From assembly GCF_000338875.1 (NCBI RefSeq), contig NZ_AOMO01000040.1:1-35737 (forward strand): DNA of 35,737 bases, in the 5' to 3' direction. Below the pieces are notes generated by a model. That model saw only the letters and a list, made by a program, of their open reading frames with translations. It made no database searches and was not told where the DNA came from. Position numbers and translations under genes: made by a program. Origin of the DNA: Vibrio mimicus CAIM 602 (GTDB taxonomy: Bacteria; Pseudomonadota; Gammaproteobacteria; Enterobacterales; Vibrionaceae). Shown piece after piece: positions 34,496 through 35,737 of the stretch (positions are counted from its first letter, which is position 1; each line of letters begins with the position of its first letter).

Positions 34496-34523
34496 CTTGA
34501 AACCTGTTCATTTTAGGTTCAAG
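34496..34523 (+). promoter_or_regulatory. Hairpin in the rpoH leader
   Basis: CTTGAAACCT (34496-34505) pairs with AGGTTCAAG (34515-34523) with one bulge and a 9-nt loop, close to the predicted 5' end of the rpoH mRNA. It could take part in the leader structure that makes rpoH translation temperature-sensitive; in E. coli the key pairing involves the coding region, so the link is inference. Confidence 0.4.
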
Positions 34524-34573
34524 CTTGTTGCGGTAAAACAGCGTATCCAGATCAGAGAATGATGAGGAATTGA

Positions 34574-35434
34574 ATGACTAACCAAGCGTATCCAATGGCT
34601 CTTGTTTCCCAAGACAGCTTAGATAGCTACATCCGCTCCGTTAACGGTTATCCGATGCTGAGTGCAGATGAAGAGCGCGAGCTGGCAGAGCGATTACATT
34701 ACAAAGGGGATATCGATGCTGCGAAAGGCTTGATCTTGTCGCACCTACGATTTGTTGTTCACGTTGCTCGTGGTTATTCCGGTTATGGCCTGCCAATGGC
34801 GGATTTAGTGCAAGAAGGCAATATCGGTCTGATGAAAGCGGTTAAGCGCTTTAACCCAGAGATGGGGGTAAGACTGGTTTCTTTTGCGGTGCACTGGATT
34901 AAAGCCGAAATTCATGAATACGTGCTACGTAACTGGCGTATTGTGAAAATCGCGACGACTAAAGCACAGCGCAAACTGTTCTTTAATCTGCGTAAATCGA
35001 AAAAACGCCTTGGCTGGTTTAATAACGGCGAAGTCGAAACCGTAGCACGCGAGTTGGGTGTTGAACCTTCTGAAGTGCGTGAAATGGAATCTCGTTTGGC
35101 AGCACAAGATGCAGCGTTTGAGATGTCAGCAGAAGATGATGAGAACGGCATGGCCTACACAGCGCCTGTGCTGTATCTCGAAGATAAACATTCTGATTTG
35201 GCGGACAACCTAGAAGCGGAAAACTGGGAAGCGCATACTACACAGCGCCTCAGCATGGCTCTGGCAAGTCTTGATGAGCGTAGCCAACACATTGTGCGTG
35301 CTCGTTGGTTGGATGATGACAACAAGACTACACTGCAAGATTTGGCCGAAATGTATGGTGTTTCTGCTGAGCGTATTCGTCAGCTTGAGAAAAACGCGAT
35401 GCGTAAGCTGAAAGAAGCAGTGGGTGAGTTCTGA
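34574..35434 (+). CDS. rpoH: Heat-shock sigma factor RpoH (sigma-32)
   Basis: 286 residues (E. coli 284). Directs transcription of chaperone and protease genes. Region 2 covers about 50-125 (with the [14 protein letters not shown] core-binding helix), the RpoH box QRKLFFNLR is at 132-140, and region 4 helix-turn-helix is at the C-terminus (about 245-280, [18 protein letters not shown]). The RpoH box separates it from RpoD and RpoS. AGGA six bases before ATG 34574. Follows ftsX as in other gammaproteobacteria; a strong terminator follows. Confidence 0.98.
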   Translation: MTNQAYPMALVSQDSLDSYIRSVNGYPMLSADEERELAERLHYKGDIDAAKGLILSHLRFVVHVARGYSGYGLPMADLVQEGNIGLMKAVKRFNPEMGVRLVSFAVHWIKAEIHEYVLRNWRIVKIATTKAQRKLFFNLRKSKKRLGWFNNGEVETVARELGVEPSEVREMESRLAAQDAAFEMSAEDDENGMAYTAPVLYLEDKHSDLADNLEAENWEAHTTQRLSMALASLDERSQHIVRARWLDDDNKTTLQDLAEMYGVSAERIRQLEKNAMRKLKEAVGEF

Positions 35435-35480
35435 TCCCGAATTAATTTTGACGGCAAATTCGCGGTCGAAGTGAGATGAG

Positions 35481-35513
35481 AAAAGGTCTGGTTAATACCA
35501 GACCTTTTTGTTG
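35481..35513 (+). terminator. Rho-independent terminator of rpoH
   Basis: 12-bp perfect stem AAAAGGTCTGGT/ACCAGACCTTTT with a 4-nt TAAT loop, followed by T and TTG. It begins 47 bases after the rpoH stop, and its A/T flanks make it usable on both strands. Confidence 0.9.
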
Positions 35514-35594
35514 TCATCCCTAAACCACCGCTTTCAGCGGTGGTGATTATTCCTAGGGGCTTTTGCCCGAAAATGCGCCCATGTTAAAGACAAA

Positions 35595-35620
35595 CTCTTA
35601 TTCACCATAAGTAAGAGGAG
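35595..35620 (+). promoter_or_regulatory. Hairpin masking the tnpA ribosome site
   Basis: CTCTTA (35595-35600) pairs with TAAGAG (35612-35617), which overlaps the ribosome site GAGGAG (35615-35620). In Salmonella IS200 a similar leader stem limits transposase translation. Confidence 0.55.
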
Positions 35621-35629
35621 TCAAATAAC

Positions 35630-35737
35630 ATGGGCGACTATCGAAGTTCATCACACGTCTATTGGCGTTGTAAATATCATATCGTTTGGACACCAAAATT
35701 TCGTTTTAAGATCTTAAAAGGCAATGTGGCGAAAGAG
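35630..35737 (+). CDS. tnpA: IS200-type transposase TnpA, first 36 codons (partial)
   Basis: The 36 visible residues start MGDYRSSSHVYWRCKYHIVW and go on to TPKFRFKILKG, the standard beginning of Y1 HUH single-strand transposases of the IS200 group. The HUH histidines and the catalytic Tyr lie past the window edge and cannot be checked. ATG 35630 has GAGGAG upstream, partly hidden in a hairpin. It is on the same strand as rpoH but separated by a strong terminator. Whether the gene is intact is unknown. Confidence 0.9.
   Translation, partial: MGDYRSSSHVYWRCKYHIVWTPKFRFKILKGNVAKE

Larger units (their letters stand above)
35522..35737 (+). mobile_element. IS200/IS605-family element, left end (IS1004-like), cut by window edge
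   Basis: Begins just after the rpoH terminator; the exact left boundary cannot be fixed. A subterminal hairpin CCACCGC-TTTCA-GCGGTGG at about 35525-35543 is the type of structure that the single-strand transposase TnpA recognises at the left end. These elements make no target duplication and have no terminal inverted repeats. A V. cholerae element of this family, IS1004, is the likely match. Confidence 0.8.

Noticed and set aside
1..35737. CRISPR arrays, tRNA or rRNA genes, integron attC repeats, prophage
   Set aside because: No regularly spaced repeats, no cloverleaf or rRNA sequence, no VCR-like repeats and no phage structural genes were seen on reading both strands.

Overview
The window is a stretch of Vibrio chromosome, most likely from Vibrio cholerae or a very close relative. 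The case rests on three things: gammaproteobacterial gene order (yihA next to the polA side, hemCDXY next to cyaA, cyaY/lptM/lysA/dapF/xerC, rsmD/ftsYEX/rpoH), Vibrio-type products (a 417-residue LysA with a TTG start, a DUF2489 protein beside yihI), and an IS200-type element resembling V. cholerae IS1004 at the right edge. Nearly all of it is core genome. Species assignment is by recognition, not by a search.

Layout. 1-5.1 kb: yihA (minus) with its terminator, then cytochrome c4, a zinc-ribbon methyltransferase, yihI, a DUF2489 membrane protein and hemN (plus). 5.1-9.3 kb: the minus-strand haem operon hemC-hemD-hemX-hemY, convergent with hemN across a perfect palindromic terminator. 9.6-12.2 kb: cyaA, divergent from hemC. 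12.2-17.3 kb: cyaY (minus) and the divergent lptM-lysA-dapF-DUF484-xerC-yigB run, tightly packed with overlaps. 17.4-19.9 kb: a large FIST-GGDEF-EAL cyclic-di-GMP protein. 19.9-22.1 kb: tapT, coupled to a multidomain lipoprotein (minus). 22.3-26.2 kb: yigL and pldB (minus), then rhtB and an EAL-HDOD protein (plus). 26.3-30.8 kb: dps with an OxyR-like site, an acyltransferase, yhhM, a HEPN-like membrane protein, a 26-codon membrane miniprotein missed by ordinary gene finding, about 0.7 kb of AT-rich DNA, yhhN and yhhL. 30.8-35.4 kb: rsmD divergent from ftsY-ftsE-ftsX, then rpoH. 35.5 kb to the end: the left end of an IS200/IS605-family element with the first 36 codons of tnpA.

Functional themes are tetrapyrrole synthesis (five genes), cyclic nucleotide signalling (cyaA and two EAL proteins), diaminopimelate/lysine synthesis (dapF, lysA), chromosome dimer resolution (xerC), co-translational membrane targeting and division (ftsYEX), and heat-shock control (rpoH).

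There is no prophage, CRISPR array, integron array, tRNA or rRNA gene. The segment least like the core is 28.4-29.8 kb: relative to the E. coli order rsmD-yhhL-yhhM-yhhN it carries extra genes between yhhM and yhhN. Those are the HEPN-like DUF4145 protein, the miniprotein with its own promoter, ribosome binding site and terminator, and an AT-rich spacer. It is the best candidate for something undescribed, but the sequence does not prove that it is a system.
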